DNA from: Polaromonas sp. AET17H-212
GTDB lineage: Bacteria; Pseudomonadota; Gammaproteobacteria; Burkholderiales; Burkholderiaceae_C
Reading direction: 5' to 3'
NCBI RefSeq assembly: GCF_002379085.1
Contig: NZ_NBZW01000015.1
Coordinates: forward strand, 37,612 to 101,611
DNA: 64,000 nucleotides
The stretch's first letter is position 1. The number at the start of each line of letters is the position of its first letter. Below are positions 1 to 10,261 of this stretch, one piece after another. A program made the translations under genes and the position numbers. The notes under the pieces are model-generated. The model was not told the DNA's origin. It saw only the letters and a program-made list of their open reading frames with translations, and did not search any database.

Positions 1-9
1 GAAAACGGC

Positions 10-819
10 ATGAGTGAGAAAACCCTGACGGGCCGCCGCGCCCTGGTGACCGGCTCCCTGCAGGGCATCGGCCTGGCCATCGCCCGCGAGTTGGGCCGCC
101 AGGGCTGCACACTGGTGCTGCATGGCCTGGCCAGCGACACGCTGGCGCGGGATGCCTGCGCCGCCGTGCTCGAAGCAGGCGCACCCGCGGTCGAAGTGCT
201 CACGCACAATTTGCGCGACGCCAGCCAGGTGCAGCTGCTGATGGAGGCCACGCTGGCCACGAGTCCGCTCGACATCCTGGTCAACAACGCCGGCATCCAG
301 CACACCGCGCCCCTGGCCGACATGCCGCGCGCCACCTGGGACGACATCATCGCCATCAACCTGTCGGCCGCGTTCGACACCATGCGCCTGGCGCTGCCGC
401 AAATGGCCCGCCGTGGTTACGGCCGGGTGATCAACATCGCCTCGGTACACGGCCTGGTGGCATCCGTCCACAAGGCGCCCTATGTGGCGGCCAAGTTCGG
501 CATGGTCGGCCTGAGCCGCGTGGCGGCGCTCGAATACGCCAACGCCGGCAGCCGCGAAAGCGGCGGTGTCACCGTCAACTGCATCTGTCCCGGCTGGACC
601 GAGACCGCCATCATCCAGCCGCAAATCGATGCGCGGGCCCAGCAGCTGGGCACCGGCCGCGAAGCAGCCATCCGTGACTTGCTGAAGGAAAAGCAACCCA
701 GCCAGCGTACCTCGCTGCCCGACGAGATTGCCCGGGTGGTCACGTGGCTGTGCGAACCCGCCGCGCACAACCTGACCGGCGTGTCATTGCCGATTGATGG
801 CGGCTGGACGGCGCAATAG
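10..819 (+). CDS. bdhA: D-3-hydroxybutyrate dehydrogenase (SDR family)
   Basis: Predicted NAD-dependent oxidation of 3-hydroxybutyrate to acetoacetate, a step in using stored polyhydroxybutyrate. The 269-residue product has the Rossmann motif TGSLQGIG at 14-21, the NNAG motif, and the catalytic residues S145, Y158 and K162 at the normal SDR spacing. The CICPGW segment and the QPSQR stretch near the C-terminus are typical of the hydroxybutyrate dehydrogenase branch. Only nine bases lie upstream in the window, so the promoter and any operon partner cannot be seen. The phaCAB operon at 21.6-25.5 kb fits the same metabolism. The alternative is a generic SDR reductase. Confidence 0.8.
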   Translation: MSEKTLTGRRALVTGSLQGIGLAIARELGRQGCTLVLHGLASDTLARDACAAVLEAGAPAVEVLTHNLRDASQVQLLMEATLATSPLDILVNNAGIQHTAPLADMPRATWDDIIAINLSAAFDTMRLALPQMARRGYGRVINIASVHGLVASVHKAPYVAAKFGMVGLSRVAALEYANAGSRESGGVTVNCICPGWTETAIIQPQIDARAQQLGTGREAAIRDLLKEKQPSQRTSLPDEIARVVTWLCEPAAHNLTGVSLPIDGGWTAQ

Positions 820-983
820 CGGCGCCGTCAAGACACACAGGTCCGGACGGGCCCGCCGCTGATGATCAAGCTCAAGCTCAAGGTCGAGGCGTTTTACAAA
901 TAGGCGGCTGCACGCCGACCTCAGCGGGCGTCAGCGAAGTTTGCAAAAAAAGGCATCCAACCCATAAGCAGCGGTCACGGGCA

Positions 984-1010
984 GCTATCAAAAGAAGAGC
1001 GCCCTGGCCA
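984..1010 (+). repeat. partial copy of the GCTAT/ATAGC dispersed element
   Basis: The sequence gctatcaaaagaagagcg followed by ccctggcc keeps the left arm and the tail of the element seen repeatedly in this window. The right arm is eroded (AGAGC). It lies in the 199-base gap between the convergent dehydrogenase and solute-binding genes, which otherwise shows nothing. Confidence 0.5.
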
Positions 1011-1018
1011 GCAAGCGG

Positions 1019-1741
1019 TCAATTGTCGGCGACGGTCGCGCCCGCAATCGCATGGCGCGCGAGCGAAGCGGCGACAAAGCCGCCGCGTTTCATGCGGGCG
1101 ACAAAATCATCCAGAAAGGCCGCCGCTGCAGCGCTGCGCGCCTTCGGCATGGCCATCGCCTGGTTGATCACCATGAAGCGCTCGCCCAGCAGGCGCAAGC
1201 CGCCGACACGATGGGCGTCCGCTTCCAGCCCCTGCTTCACGCCGGACGCCACGTCCAGGCCGTCCTTGAGCATGGCATCGACCACGGCTTCCGAGGTCGG
1301 CACCGGCACCAGTGTCGCGTGCTGGATGTGCCGCTGCAGGTACAGGCCGTAAGCACTGCCGGCACCCATCACGATGCGCGTGCCGGCGCGGTCCACGTCG
1401 GCGTTGGTCTGGATGGTTGATCCCTCGCGCACGAGGTAGTAACCCTCGATCTGCACATAGGCCGGCGTGAAATGCGTGGTCTGGGCGCGCAGCGGATCAA
1501 TCGCCATGAAGCCGATGTCGGCCTCGCCGCTGGCCAGCGCAGCGACCGACTGGGCGGCGGTGTCGAACTGGAGAAAATCCACCGCCACGCCCAGCTCACG
1601 CGCAAATTCACGCGACAGGTCGATGGTGACGCCCGCTGGCTTTTCCGGGGCGATGTGGCTGTGCGCGAGCACCGGGTTGCCCATGTTCAGCGAAGCGCGC
1701 AGCCTGCCCGCAGGCGCGAACTCCTTGGCCAGATCAGTCAT
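1019..1741 (-). CDS. solute-binding protein family 3 domain, no signal peptide
   Basis: A 240-residue protein with the fold signature of amino-acid-type periplasmic binding proteins (SBP family 3), including LASGEADIGFMAIDPLRA in the first lobe. The chosen ATG overlaps the stop of the upstream 65-codon gene (ATGACTGA), which suggests translational coupling; the open frame extends 40 codons further but that part overlaps the neighbour. From this start there is no hydrophobic signal peptide or lipobox, so by sequence it would remain in the cytoplasm, which is odd for the family. No permease or ATPase genes are adjacent. It may sense or bind a small molecule rather than feed a transporter. Ligand unknown. 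Confidence 0.7.
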   Translation of the reverse strand: MTDLAKEFAPAGRLRASLNMGNPVLAHSHIAPEKPAGVTIDLSREFARELGVAVDFLQFDTAAQSVAALASGEADIGFMAIDPLRAQTTHFTPAYVQIEGYYLVREGSTIQTNADVDRAGTRIVMGAGSAYGLYLQRHIQHATLVPVPTSEAVVDAMLKDGLDVASGVKQGLEADAHRVGGLRLLGERFMVINQAMAMPKARSAAAAAFLDDFVARMKRGGFVAASLARHAIAGATVADN

Positions 1742-1931
1742 CCAGGAACCCTCCCTTGTAGAAGCTCCACGCGGTGCCGTCGTGCAAATAAAAATAGCCG
1801 TCGGCGCAGTCATCCTTGCCGGGAAAGAACTCCCGATACGCCTTGGGAACAAGGCGCTCAAGCTGCGCGTCGGAGAGTTCGTCGAACTCCTCGGAAGTGA
1901 TGGGCTGGCCGACCCGGAGTTTGCGTTCCAT
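1734..1931 (-). CDS. small hypothetical protein (65 aa)
   Basis: Short acidic and aromatic protein ending in a segment rich in Y, F, W and G (positions 45-63, containing YFYLHDGTAWSFYKGGF). No family recognised. It starts 8 bases after the deacetylase-family gene and its stop overlaps the start of the binding-protein gene, so the three genes form one tightly packed operon. The overlap arrangement is the main evidence that it is real. Confidence 0.6.
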   Translation of the reverse strand: MERKLRVGQPITSEEFDELSDAQLERLVPKAYREFFPGKDDCADGYFYLHDGTAWSFYKGGFLDD

Positions 1932-1939
1932 GGGCGCCC

Positions 1940-2872
1940 TCAGTCGCCCATCAGCGCGCGCACGTGCGCCGCCGTGCCGCTGGCCAGGCCTTCCAGGCTG
2001 TAGCCGCCCTCGAGAACGGACACCACACGGCCATCGGCGGTTTCATCGGCCACCTTCATCAGCTCGCGGGTGATCCAGTGGTAGTCGTCGTCGGTGAACT
2101 TGAGTCCGCCCAGCGGGTCCAGGTGATGGGCATCGAAGCCCGCGGAGATGATCAGCAGTTCAGGCGCGAACTTGCGCAGGGCCGGCAACAACTGGTCTGT
2201 CATGGCGGCGCGGAAGACGGCTGAACCCGTGCCCCGCGGAAAGGGCAGATTCACGATGTTCCCGGCCACGCCGGTTTCATGGCGCGCGCCGGTGCCGGGG
2301 TAAAACTGCGCCTGGTGGCACGAACCATAGAACAGGTCGGGGTCATCGTAAAACGAGTTCTGCGTGCCGTTGCCGTGATGCACATCGAAGTCCACCACAG
2401 CAACACGCTGGAGGCCATGCTGCTCGCGCGCATGCAGCGCGGCGATGGCCGCCTGGTTGAACACGCAAAAACCCATGGCCTGGTCCGCCTCCGCGTGGTG
2501 ACCGCAAGGGCGTGTGGCGCAAAAGACATTGGTCGCCTCCCCGGACACCACATCGTCCACACCGGCACAGGCCGCGCCCACGCAACGCATCACCGCCTCC
2601 AGCGAGCCCGGCGACAGGATGGTGTCACCGGCATCGAGGGCGCGGTAGCCCTCGGTCGGCGACACGGACTGCACCTGCTCCACATAGTCGGGCGTGTGCA
2701 CATGCAGCACCTGGTCGAAGGACCCCAGCGGCGCATCGCGCCAGACCGCGCCCGCAAACTCCGGTTTCTTCAGCGCCTGCAACACGGCCTCAAGACGCTC
2801 GGGCGACTCAGGGTGGTGCGGTCCGGGCTTGTGGTTGAAGCAGGCTTGGTGGGTATAGATCAGGGTGGTCAT
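1940..2872 (-). CDS. histone deacetylase / acetylpolyamine amidohydrolase family protein
   Basis: Zinc-dependent deacetylase fold, 310 residues from the ATG chosen here (MTTLIYTHQAC); the open frame runs 17 codons further upstream without a better start. It carries the HDAC-family signatures: RPCGHHAE with the paired catalytic histidines, VDFDVHHGNGTQ with zinc-binding Asp and His, and SAGFDAH with the second zinc Asp. Bacterial members act on acetylated polyamines, other small amides or protein lysines; the sequence does not say which. First gene of a three-gene operon with the 65-aa protein and the signal-less binding protein. Confidence 0.85.
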   Translation of the reverse strand: MTTLIYTHQACFNHKPGPHHPESPERLEAVLQALKKPEFAGAVWRDAPLGSFDQVLHVHTPDYVEQVQSVSPTEGYRALDAGDTILSPGSLEAVMRCVGAACAGVDDVVSGEATNVFCATRPCGHHAEADQAMGFCVFNQAAIAALHAREQHGLQRVAVVDFDVHHGNGTQNSFYDDPDLFYGSCHQAQFYPGTGARHETGVAGNIVNLPFPRGTGSAVFRAAMTDQLLPALRKFAPELLIISAGFDAHHLDPLGGLKFTDDDYHWITRELMKVADETADGRVVSVLEGGYSLEGLASGTAAHVRALMGD

Positions 2873-2905
2873 GGTGATCGCAGTATTTGGATACCCATGA
2901 TAGCG

Positions 2906-2935
2906 AACCCGCCTCCCCCTCAAAGGAGGCAGGTT
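2906..2935. terminator. strong hairpin between clpB and the deacetylase gene
   Basis: The arms AACCCGCCTCC and GGAGGCAGGTT can pair over 10 of 11 positions around an 8-base loop. On the minus strand it follows the clpB stop (2960) but has no U-run; on the plus strand it is followed by TTTTCTT. It probably limits read-through from clpB. Confidence 0.4.
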
Positions 2936-2959
2936 TTCTTCAGCTCGTCAGCCCACCGT

Positions 2960-5560
<2,601 letters not shown>

Positions 5561-5590
5561 GGCGTCCCTTGGTGAATGTGATTGCTGAAG

Positions 5591-5618
5591 ACTTGGGGCT
5601 GAACCCGGGGCTTTTCAA
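5591..5618 (-). promoter_or_regulatory. heat-shock (sigma-32 type) promoter of clpB
   Basis: Reading the minus strand, TTGAAA is followed after 14 bases by CCCCAAGT, close to the sigma-32 consensus (CTTGAAA, 13-15 bases, CCCCATNT). It ends about 30 bases before the clpB ATG, with an AAGGGA Shine-Dalgarno sequence in between. Position and sequence agree with known regulation of clpB in proteobacteria. Confidence 0.65.
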
Positions 5619-5746
5619 TAGTCCCTGCTCACAACCGGGTTGATGGCTCCCTTGGAAGCGCTTCCCTTTATGCACAGCTTGGCCCGCAGGCGGCTTGACG
5701 GAGATCAAGCACACCGGGGGAACAGGCGGCGGATTAAAATCAGTCC

Positions 5747-6364
5747 ATGAACATCCACCAGGTTTCGGTCAGCTACGTCCAGGAGCAGGACCGCCTGATG
5801 ATCCGCATCAACGGCCGCGACGGCGGCGAGTTGCGTGCCTGGCTCACCCGGCGCCTGGCGCTGGCGCTGCTGCCTGTGCTCGACAAAACCGCGGCCGACC
5901 AGACCCGCAAGGCGGCCACCCCCCACGAGGCGGCCACCAGCCTGGACGAGCAACGCGGCCAGCTGCTGACAACCTTCCAGAAAGAAGCGACGCTGCGCAG
6001 CGGGGATTTTGAAACCCCTTACCGCGACCAGCCCGGCCCGCCCGCCGACGTGGCGGTGGGCCCCGACCCCTTGCTGCTGACCGAGGTGAAGGTCACCCTG
6101 ATGGGCAACGGCCAGTTGCGCCTGCAGCTGTTTGAAAAGCTGCCCGGGCAAGCCACGGTGCGCGATTTCGAGGTGATGATGGATCCGCAGTTGAGCAACG
6201 GCCTGCTGCACCTGCTGCACCAGAGCGTGAAGCTTTCGCAGTGGCTCACGGTGCCGGCAGCCGCGGCGGCCGCGCCGCATGATGCCCTGGTGCAGGACGC
6301 CGCGCCCGACACCGAGCCTGCCGATCTGCCCGTTGACCTGCCACGGCCCCGGTACCTGAACTGA
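5747..6364 (+). CDS. conserved hypothetical protein (205 aa)
   Basis: A soluble protein with no signal peptide or membrane segment, divergent from clpB. It begins with a beta-rich stretch (MNIHQVSVSYVQEQDRLMI), has a helical middle, and ends in a low-complexity Ala/Asp/Pro tail. I do not recognise a named domain. Codon use and the upstream gap shared with clpB suggest a real gene. No function proposed. Confidence 0.65.
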   Translation: MNIHQVSVSYVQEQDRLMIRINGRDGGELRAWLTRRLALALLPVLDKTAADQTRKAATPHEAATSLDEQRGQLLTTFQKEATLRSGDFETPYRDQPGPPADVAVGPDPLLLTEVKVTLMGNGQLRLQLFEKLPGQATVRDFEVMMDPQLSNGLLHLLHQSVKLSQWLTVPAAAAAAPHDALVQDAAPDTEPADLPVDLPRPRYLN

Positions 6365-6408
6365 GGTCTTGCGGGTTCCGCATGGCGCCCGCGCCGGCCC
6401 TTGCCCCC

Positions 6409-7647
6409 CTACTTCGTGGCCGCCTCCAGCGAGAAACCGGCCACCTGTTTGTAGTGGTCCGAAATCGCGCGCAGCTCCTGCTGGCTGATCAGCGCATCGA
6501 TGTCCGCAAACGGCTTGCCGCCGCTCAGCTCGTCGACCTTGATGTTGATGAAATCGGGCGGCACCGAGCGGTTCGTGCGCACGATGTTCGCGGTCGGGGC
6601 CAGCCGCAGCTGCTCGTAGGCCTGCAGCGCGGCCCGCGCATCGCCACCGGCCTGCAGCGCCAGCTGCTCGGCCAGCACGCGCGCGTCGATCAGGGCCTGG
6701 GCCGAGCCGTTGGAGCCGCGCGGGTACATGGGGTGGGCCGCGTCGCCGAGCAAGGTCACGCGGCCAAAGGTCCACTGCGGCACCGGGTCCTTGTCGACCA
6801 TGGGGTACTCGAGGATCTGCTCGGCGTTGGCGATCAGCGCCGCAACATCCAGCCACGGAAAGCGCCAGTCCTTGAAGATGCCGAGGAAATCCTTGAGATC
6901 GCCCTTGTGGTTCCAGTCGTTCATGGCGGCGTTGTCGCGCTGGATCTCGGCGACCCAGTTGATCAGTTGGTGGCCCTCGTCGTCCAGCTTGTCGACGATG
7001 GGGTAAATCACCATCTTGCCGGTGTCGATGGCGCCGATGCGCATGTAGCTGCGGCCGGTCAGGATGGGTTGGTGCCGCGTCACGCCGCGCCAGGTGTTGA
7101 TGCCGGCAAAGGCGACTTTTTCGTCAGGGTAGAACTGGCGCCGCAGCGTGGAGTTGACGCCGTCGCAGGCAATCACCACGTCGGCTTTCACTGGCGGCAG
7201 GCTCATGCCGCTGGAGGTCTGCATGAAATGCAGGGTGGCCCCGCTCTCGTCCTGTTCCACGCGCACGCAGCGGCGGTTGGTGTGGATGGCGTCGGGGCTG
7301 AGTCGCTCCAGCGCCGCTTCGTAAAGCAGCCGGTGCAGCTTGCCGCGCGGCAGGCCGATCTCGGGCAAGGCGTAGCCAGCATGGCGGCCGCGCGGCTCCT
7401 TGTAGATGAACTGGCCGAAGCGGTTGAAAAACACGCTTTCCTCGTTTTCGATGCCAACCGCTTCCAGCTGCGCCTGCAGGCCCAGCGCCGCCAGCTCGCG
7501 CATGGCGTGCGGCAGCAGCGTGATGCCGACGCCGAGTTCCTTGACCTCAGGCACGGTTTCAAAAACCTCGCTCTGGATGCCGCGTTGATGCAGCGCGAGC
7601 GCCAGGCTCAGTCCGCCTATGCCGCCGCCGACGATGGCTATCTTCAT
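6409..7647 (-). CDS. FAD-dependent monooxygenase, PhzS-like
   Basis: Class A flavoprotein monooxygenase of 412 residues. The start chosen (MKIAIVGGGIGGLSL) puts the FAD-binding GxGxxG at the very N-terminus; the longer open frame has no family similarity. The second FAD motif reads GDAAHPMYPRGSNGSAQA, and the serine/glycine version of this motif is characteristic of the PhzS branch (5-methylphenazine-1-carboxylate hydroxylase) and related enzymes, not of salicylate hydroxylase. It hydroxylates an aromatic or heteroaromatic substrate that cannot be deduced. It stands alone, convergent with the 205-aa gene. Confidence 0.8.
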   Translation of the reverse strand: MKIAIVGGGIGGLSLALALHQRGIQSEVFETVPEVKELGVGITLLPHAMRELAALGLQAQLEAVGIENEESVFFNRFGQFIYKEPRGRHAGYALPEIGLPRGKLHRLLYEAALERLSPDAIHTNRRCVRVEQDESGATLHFMQTSSGMSLPPVKADVVIACDGVNSTLRRQFYPDEKVAFAGINTWRGVTRHQPILTGRSYMRIGAIDTGKMVIYPIVDKLDDEGHQLINWVAEIQRDNAAMNDWNHKGDLKDFLGIFKDWRFPWLDVAALIANAEQILEYPMVDKDPVPQWTFGRVTLLGDAAHPMYPRGSNGSAQALIDARVLAEQLALQAGGDARAALQAYEQLRLAPTANIVRTNRSVPPDFINIKVDELSGGKPFADIDALISQQELRAISDHYKQVAGFSLEAATK

Positions 7648-7807
7648 GGTGTTCTCGCAGTTCAAATATTGCTCAAAATCTGGCCCGTGATCCCGGACTC
7701 GATCCGGCTCCCTACCGCATGAATCGGCCAGCGCGCAGATCGAACATAAATTGTGGATCAAGTCCGCAATGACAGACGGGGCCTGGCATCGCCAGGTTAT
7801 TGCTCAA

Positions 7808-7863
7808 CCAAAATGGCCGCCAGCCCTTTGAAGACCGGCGCCATCAGCTATCTATTCAGGAGC
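7808..7863 (-). repeat. dispersed element, full-length copy
   Basis: Read on the minus strand: gctcctgaatagatagctg, a variable stretch, then aagggctggcggcc. Core and tail both match the other copies. It sits immediately downstream of the binding-protein stop codon, between that gene and the flavin monooxygenase. Confidence 0.7.
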
Positions 7864-7866
7864 AGA

Positions 7867-8871
7867 TCAGTTCGCGGTGATGCCCTGGGCCTGGATCAAG
7901 CCGGCCCAGCGCTTCGCATCCAGCTCCACCAGGCTTTTGAACTCGCCCGGCGTGCTGCCGGTCGGGTCCATGCCCTGGGTCTGGAAGGCTTTTTTGACCT
8001 CGTCGCTCAGCAAGATCTCCCGGATCTCGCGGTTGTACAGGGCGACCAGTTCGGGCGAGGTGCCCGGTGGCGCAAAGATGCCGTACCACATGTCCACGTT
8101 GACCTTGCCGGCCCTGGCCTCGGCCAGCGTCGGCACCTCGGGCAACAGCGCGTGGCGCTTGTCGCTGCCAATGCCCAGCGCCACCAGCCGGCCGGACTTC
8201 ACATGCGGCAGGGCCACGTGGATGGGCAGAAACATGGTTTCGATCTGGCCGCCGAGCAGGTCGGTCAGCGCCGGCCCCGTGCCGCGGTAGGGGATATGCG
8301 TGACAAACACGCCCGCCGTGGTCTTGAACAACTCCATCGCCAGGTGGTGCGGCGTGCCGACCCCGGGTGAGCCGTAGTTGATGCGGCCGGGCTTCTGGCG
8401 CGCCGCCGAGACCAGATCCGAGGCGCTTTTAAAACCGGTTTTCGGGTTGGCCACCAGCAGCAGCTGGCCCCAGCTGGTCAGCGTCACCGGCGTCAGGTCT
8501 TTCACCGGGTCGAAGGCCAGCTGCGGGTACAGGCTGGCATTCATCACCAGTGTGTTGACCGTCACCAGCAAGGTGCTGCCGTTGGGCGCGGCACGCACCA
8601 CGGCCTCGGTGCCGATGTTGCCGGACGCGCCGGCGCGGTTGTCCACCACCACGGGCCTTCCCAGCCGCTCGGACAGCTTGGGGCCCAGCGTGCGGGCAAT
8701 CAGGTCAATGCCGGTGCCGGGGGTGAAAGGCACGATCAGGCGAATCGGTGCCTGCGGCAGGACCGGCGCCTGGACGGTCTGGGCCAAGGCGCCCGCGCTG
8801 ACGCCAGCCGTGACAAGCAGGAGCCCCAGCTTGACCGCCAGCCGCCGGCGTGGAGAAATACTGATCTGCAT
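7867..8871 (-). CDS. tripartite tricarboxylate transporter (Bug-family) binding protein
   Basis: Periplasmic solute receptor of 334 residues. It opens with a Sec signal peptide (RRRLAVKLGLLLVTAGVSAGALAQ), followed by the family hallmarks IRLIVPFTPGTGIDLIAR, VVDNRAGASGNIG and NYGSPGVGTPHHLAMELF. The ATG used here has an AAGGA Shine-Dalgarno sequence; a TTG one codon upstream is less likely. No TctA/TctB membrane genes are adjacent, as is common for the many orphan Bug proteins of Comamonadaceae. Divergent from a MarR regulator that may control it. Ligand unknown, probably a carboxylate. Confidence 0.85.
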   Translation of the reverse strand: MQISISPRRRLAVKLGLLLVTAGVSAGALAQTVQAPVLPQAPIRLIVPFTPGTGIDLIARTLGPKLSERLGRPVVVDNRAGASGNIGTEAVVRAAPNGSTLLVTVNTLVMNASLYPQLAFDPVKDLTPVTLTSWGQLLLVANPKTGFKSASDLVSAARQKPGRINYGSPGVGTPHHLAMELFKTTAGVFVTHIPYRGTGPALTDLLGGQIETMFLPIHVALPHVKSGRLVALGIGSDKRHALLPEVPTLAEARAGKVNVDMWYGIFAPPGTSPELVALYNREIREILLSDEVKKAFQTQGMDPTGSTPGEFKSLVELDAKRWAGLIQAQGITAN

Positions 8872-8894
8872 CAAACATCCTTTCAGGTTTGCAT

Positions 8895-8910
8895 GCTAAC
8901 AATTATTAGC
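8895..8910. promoter_or_regulatory. inverted repeat, candidate MarR operator
   Basis: GCTAA and TTAGC face each other across CAATTA, and an outer pair TTCAGG/CCTGAA flanks them. The site lies in the 61-base gap between the divergent binding-protein and MarR genes, where a MarR dimer would be expected to bind. Confidence 0.45.
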
Positions 8911-8932
8911 CTGAAGCGACAAGGCACAATCC

Positions 8933-9508
8933 ATGAATTCCCTTAGGACCTGTCTGCCAAGCACTGGTGGACAGGTTCTTGAAGCCAGGGGTCGACGAGA
9001 AATTTTTACTGCCGTGCTCACATTCCACAAACTCTCCCAACTCTATGCCCGCCCCGGCTTCCTGCTGCGCCGCGCACACCAGATATCAACCGCCGTGTTC
9101 GAGGACGAATGCCGCAGCGTGGGGCTGACGCCGGCACAGTTCGGTGTGCTCAGCGTGCTGCGCGCCACGCCGGGGCTGGACCAGTCCACGCTGGCGCGTG
9201 CGCTGGGTTTCGATAAGGTGACGGTGCTGCGGGTGCTGCGCGGCCTGGAAACGCGGGGCCTGATAGAACGCGCGCCGGCGCCGGCCAGCCGGCGCAATCT
9301 GGCGGTGTCCCTGTCAGCCGCGGGGCTGGAGCTGCTCGAGAAGGCGCAGCAACCAGCCGACCGCGCCTATGACCGCCTGATGGCGCCGCTGAGCAAGGCG
9401 CAACAGGGCCAGTTGCTGGAGTTGCTGCAATTGCTGACCACAGGGCTGGAAAACGACGCGCGCGCAGCGTTTGTGCCGCCGAACCAGGACGCCGACGCGC
9501 AAGCCTGA
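8933..9508 (+). CDS. MarR-family transcriptional regulator
   Basis: Winged-helix regulator. The region from FLLRRAHQIS onward (about residue 43) has the MarR layout: dimerisation helix, helix-turn-helix around QSTLARALGFDKVTVLRVLRGLE, and a wing with RRNLAVSLSAAG. The listed ATG gives 191 residues with about 30 extra at the N-terminus, so a GTG at 9014 is a plausible true start. Divergent from the Bug binding protein. The ligand is unknown. Confidence 0.8.
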   Translation: MNSLRTCLPSTGGQVLEARGRREIFTAVLTFHKLSQLYARPGFLLRRAHQISTAVFEDECRSVGLTPAQFGVLSVLRATPGLDQSTLARALGFDKVTVLRVLRGLETRGLIERAPAPASRRNLAVSLSAAGLELLEKAQQPADRAYDRLMAPLSKAQQGQLLELLQLLTTGLENDARAAFVPPNQDADAQA

Positions 9509-9534
9509 AGCCGGTCTCGTCGAACGCCTGTTGG

Positions 9535-10008
9535 CTAGGCGTTGGAGGCCTGGATGCCCCACTTGGCCAGTGCCGCGTCGTCGCTGACCCGTGCATCGAC
9601 CCAGCGCGCGCCGTCCGGCGTCTGCTCTTTTTTCCAGAACGGCGCCTGGGTCTTGAGGTAGTCCATCAGGAACTCGCAGGCCTGGAAACTCTCGCCGCGG
9701 TGCGCCGAGGTCACGGCCACCATGACCACCTGGTCCAGCGGCTGCAGCAGCCCGACGCGGTGGATCACGCGGGCACCGAAAATATCGAAGCGCACCATGG
9801 CCTCGTCAATCATGGCCTCGATGGCTTTTTCCGTCATGCCGGGGTAATGCTCGAGTTCCATGCTGCTGACGTTCAGACCATCGTTGCGATCCCGGACCGT
9901 TCCGATGAAGCTGCAGACGGCGCCGACACGTTTGTCATCTGCACGCAGCTGTTCAATCTCTTGCGCGAGATTGAAGTCACCGGTCTGGATGCTCACGCGG
10001 TCGGCCAT
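9535..10008 (-). CDS. moaE: molybdopterin synthase catalytic subunit MoaE
   Basis: Large subunit of molybdopterin synthase, which transfers sulfur from MoaD thiocarboxylate to precursor Z (cPMP). The 157 residues contain the family segments GAVCSFIGTVRD, LEHYPGM, AVTSAHRGE and the active-site PFWKKE. It is the last gene of the run mobB-moeA-moaD-moaE and starts one base after the moaD stop. Confidence 0.95.
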   Translation of the reverse strand: MADRVSIQTGDFNLAQEIEQLRADDKRVGAVCSFIGTVRDRNDGLNVSSMELEHYPGMTEKAIEAMIDEAMVRFDIFGARVIHRVGLLQPLDQVVMVAVTSAHRGESFQACEFLMDYLKTQAPFWKKEQTPDGARWVDARVSDDAALAKWGIQASNA

Positions 10009-10009
10009 C

Positions 10010-10261
10010 TCAGCCCCCTGTCACCGGCGGGAAGAAGGCAACTTCGCAGCCGTCCGTCAGGGCCGCCGATTCGTCGCTCATGACCTGGTTGAGCGCCATG
10101 CGCACCGACTTGCCGCGCGCCAGCGCCTCGGCATAGGCCGGGCCGCGCGCGATCAGTTCGTCGCGCAGGGCGGCCAGGCTGGCGGCTGCGGTGTCGATCT
10201 GCTCGCTGCCCAGCCCGATGGCTTCACGCACGGACGCAAAATACCTGACGGTGATGTTCAT
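10010..10261 (-). CDS. moaD: molybdopterin synthase sulfur carrier subunit MoaD
   Basis: Ubiquitin-like sulfur carrier, 83 residues from the ATG whose ATGA overlaps the moeA stop; an ATG three codons upstream would also work. The C-terminus is VAFFPPVTGG, the diglycine tail that is thiocarboxylated. The partner moaE follows directly. Confidence 0.93.
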   Translation of the reverse strand: MNITVRYFASVREAIGLGSEQIDTAAASLAALRDELIARGPAYAEALARGKSVRMALNQVMSDESAALTDGCEVAFFPPVTGG

